A stretch of DNA of 64,000 bases from Hypoxylon rubiginosum (lineage: Eukaryota; Ascomycota; Sordariomycetes; Xylariales; Hypoxylaceae), in NCBI GenBank assembly GCA_902806565.1, contig CADCXA010000067.1, positions 471,171-535,170 on the forward strand. Direction: 5' to 3'. A program made the translations under genes and the position numbers. This document shows positions 61,740-64,000 of this stretch, piece by piece (the stretch's first letter is position 1; each line of letters begins with the position of its first letter). The notes beneath the pieces were generated by a model. It had not been told where the DNA came from. It did no database searches and saw nothing but the letters and a program-made list of their open reading frames with translations.

Positions 61740-63160
61740 TATAACATGTTTTTTTTATAAAACACTTTAAAATATTAAATATTATAACTTATTATTTTTT
61801 ATTATACTTTAAATTATTAAGTAATATAATATATTTATATTAAAAATATTTTAAAATATTAAATTATTATAACATATTAAAATATTAAATATTATAACAT
61901 GTTTTTATTTAAAACATTCTAAATTATTAAATACTATAACATATTTATATTAAAAATATTTTAAATTATTAAATACTATAATATATTTATATTTAAAATA
62001 CTTTAAATTATTAAATATTATAACATATTTATATTAAAAATATTTTAAATTATTAAATACTATAACACGTTTATATTTAAAATACTTTAAATTATTAAAT
62101 ATTATAATATATTTATATTAAAAATATTTTAAATTATTAAATATTATAATATATTTATATTAAAAATACTTTAAATTATTAAATATTATAACACACTTTT
62201 ATTTAAAATACGTTAAAATGTTAAATATTATAACATATTTTTATTTAAAATACTTTAAATTATTAAATATTATAATATATTTATATTAAAAATACTTTAA
62301 ATTATTAAATATTATAATATATTTATATTTAAAATACTTTAAATTATTAAATATTATAATATATTTATATTAAAAATACTTTAAATTATTAAATATTATA
62401 ATATATTTATATTAAAAACACTTTAAAATATTAAATATTATAATATATTTTTATTTAATATATTTTAAAATATTAAATATTATAATATGTTAAAATATTA
62501 AATATTATAACACATTTTAATTTAAAATACTTTAGAATATTAATTATAATAATAAGTTAAAATGTTAAATATTATATTACGCTTTTATTATATATATTTT
62601 AAATTATTAAATATAATAACAAATTAAAATATAAAATATAATAATACGTTTAATTTAAAACACTTTAAAATATTAAATACTATTATACGTTCTTTTTTAA
62701 AACTTTTTAAAACGTTAAATATAATAATAAACTAAAATATTAAATATTATAACACGCTTTTTTTTAAAACTTTCCAAAATATTAAATATAATAACAAGTT
62801 AAAACATTAAATATAATAATATATTTTATTTTATAACACTTTAAAATATTAAATATAATAATAAACTAAAATATTAAATATTATAACACGTTTTTATTAT
62901 ATACACTTAAAAATAATATATATAATAATAAACTAAAATATTATTTATAATAAAATATTTAATTTAAAATACTTTAAAATATAAAATATTATAACACGTT
63001 TTTATAAAATACTTTAAAATATTAAATAATATAAAACGTTTTATTAAAAATACTTTAAATTATTAAATATTATAATATATTTATTTAAAAATATTTTAAA
63101 ACGTTAAATATAATAATATACTTTTATTAAAAATACTTTAAAACGTTTAATACCATGGTT
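61740..63160. repeat. About 42-bp AT satellite array
   Basis: This is a tandem array built on TTTAAATTATTAAATATTATAA followed by TATATTTATATTAAAAATAC. The clearest period (about 42 bp) is at 61900-62420, and the array becomes irregular to either side. It lies 0.6-2 kb from the telomere. Confidence 0.75.
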
Positions 63161-63284
63161 TTTTATAAATATTATATTAATAAATAATAATTATAATAAT
63201 TATAATAATTATAACTAAATATATAATTAATATTTTAAAAAGATTTTAATAAAATAAATAAAAAAAAAGATTTATAATAATAAA

Positions 63285-63766
63285 TATTTAAAATAACCCA
63301 TATTTATAATAATATTTAAAATAATTTATATTTTATAATTTATTTAATTTTATTTAAAATAACCTATATTTATAATAACTTATATATAAAATAAATTAAA
63401 AAAAAAATTTATAATAATAAATATTTAAAATAACCCGTATTTAAAATAATTTATATTTTATAATTTATTTTATAATTTATATTTAAATAACTTGTATTTT
63501 AAAATTAATAATATAAATAAAAAAATTATAATATATTAATAATATTAAAATAATTCAAATAAAATAACCCGTATTTATTTTTTATAATTTATATTTAAAT
63601 AACCCGTATTAAAATAACCTATATTAAAAATAACTTATATTTAAAATAACCTATATTTAAAACAACCCGTATTTAAAACAACCTATATTAAAAATAACCT
63701 ATATTTAAAACAACTCGTATTTAAAACAACCTGTATTGAAAATAACCCGTATTGAAAATAACCCGT
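63285..63766. repeat. Telomere-associated 16-17-bp repeat (AATAACCCGTATTTA)
   Basis: Units read AAATAACC(C)GTATTTAA or ACCTATATTTAA. They are degenerate distally and regular in the last 180 bp. Each full unit contains TAACCC, the C-strand telomere motif, in opposite orientation to the terminal TTAGGG array. Confidence 0.8.
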
Positions 63767-64000
63767 GGGTTAGGGTTAGGGTTAGGGTTAGGGTTAGGGT
63801 TAGGGTTAGGGTTAGGGTTAGGGTTAGGGTTAGGGTTAGGGTTAGGGTTAGGGTTAGGGTTAGGGTTAGGGTTAGGGTTAGGGTTAGGGTTAGGGTTAGG
63901 GTTAGGGTTAGGGTTAGGGTTAGGGTTAGGGTTAGGGTTAGGGTTAGGGTTAGGGTTAGGGTTAGGGTTAGGGTTAGGGTTAGGTTAGGGTTAGGGTTAG
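63767..64000 (+). repeat. Telomere, (TTAGGG)n
   Basis: About 39 TTAGGG units run to the end of the window. The G-rich strand reads toward the 3' end, so this is the right chromosome end. One shortened unit (TTAGG) occurs near 63981. The open frame over the array (Gly-Leu repeats) is not a gene. Confidence 0.99.

Noticed and set aside
63752..63988. 78-codon Gly-Leu frame at the end
   Set aside because: It is the telomere repeat read as codons.
63975..63990. TTAGG variant unit in the telomere
   Set aside because: A single shortened unit is easily a sequencing or replication slip and is not evidence of a different telomerase template.

Overview
The window is the right-hand end of a filamentous ascomycete (Pezizomycotina) chromosome. 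It ends in 234 bp of TTAGGG telomere repeat. Genes carry short introns of about 50-100 bp with GT-AG ends and CTAAC/CTGAC-like branch sites. Large blocks are over 85% A+T with few CpA/TpG, as repeat-induced point mutation (RIP) produces. Encoded families (HR-PKS, rhodopsin-like membrane protein, BBE-like oxidase, subtilisin) are typical of plant-associated or saprotrophic Pezizomycotina; I do not name a species.

Layout: 1-1358 is the 3' end of a highly reducing PKS (ER end, KR, ACP). 1775-9226 is a RIP-destroyed element with direct terminal repeats, probably an LTR retrotransposon. 9377-16259 holds a GST with a premature stop, a HXXXD acyltransferase, a rhodopsin-like membrane protein and a NAPE-PLD-like metallohydrolase. 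16588-32853 is a polyketide cluster: bicovalent BBE-like FAD oxidase, SDR, trans-acting enoyl reductase, P450 and a 2877-residue PKS (KS-AT-DH-MT-KR-ACP-R) that has no ER domain and ends in a reductive-release domain. 32854-43950 is a patchwork: two collinear pieces of a RIP-mutated copy of this PKS, an SDR relic, a subtilisin without signal peptide, a 438-bp inverted-repeat element with a 6-bp target duplication, a hypothetical gene with a doubtful last splice junction, and a secreted protein of about 32 Cys-rich repeats. 44055-63766 is AT-rich subtelomere: two tandem copies of a 4.5-4.9 kb repeat, a long featureless AT block, a 42-bp satellite and a 16-17-bp telomere-associated repeat. 63767-64000 is telomere.

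How the genes work together: an ER-less PKS with R domain, a trans-ER, an SDR, a P450 and a BBE-like FAD enzyme is the enzyme set known for betaenone/stemphyloxin-type decalin polyketides. The expected flow is PKS plus trans-ER making a methylated polyketide released as an aldehyde, which cyclises to a decalin; SDR reduction; P450 oxygenation; and a FAD-enzyme step. The acyltransferase next door could add an acyl group. This pathway is inferred from family knowledge; the exact product cannot be read from the sequence.

Gene models were joined by hand from reading frames, splice signals and expected family sequence. All joined models keep frame across introns except where stated.
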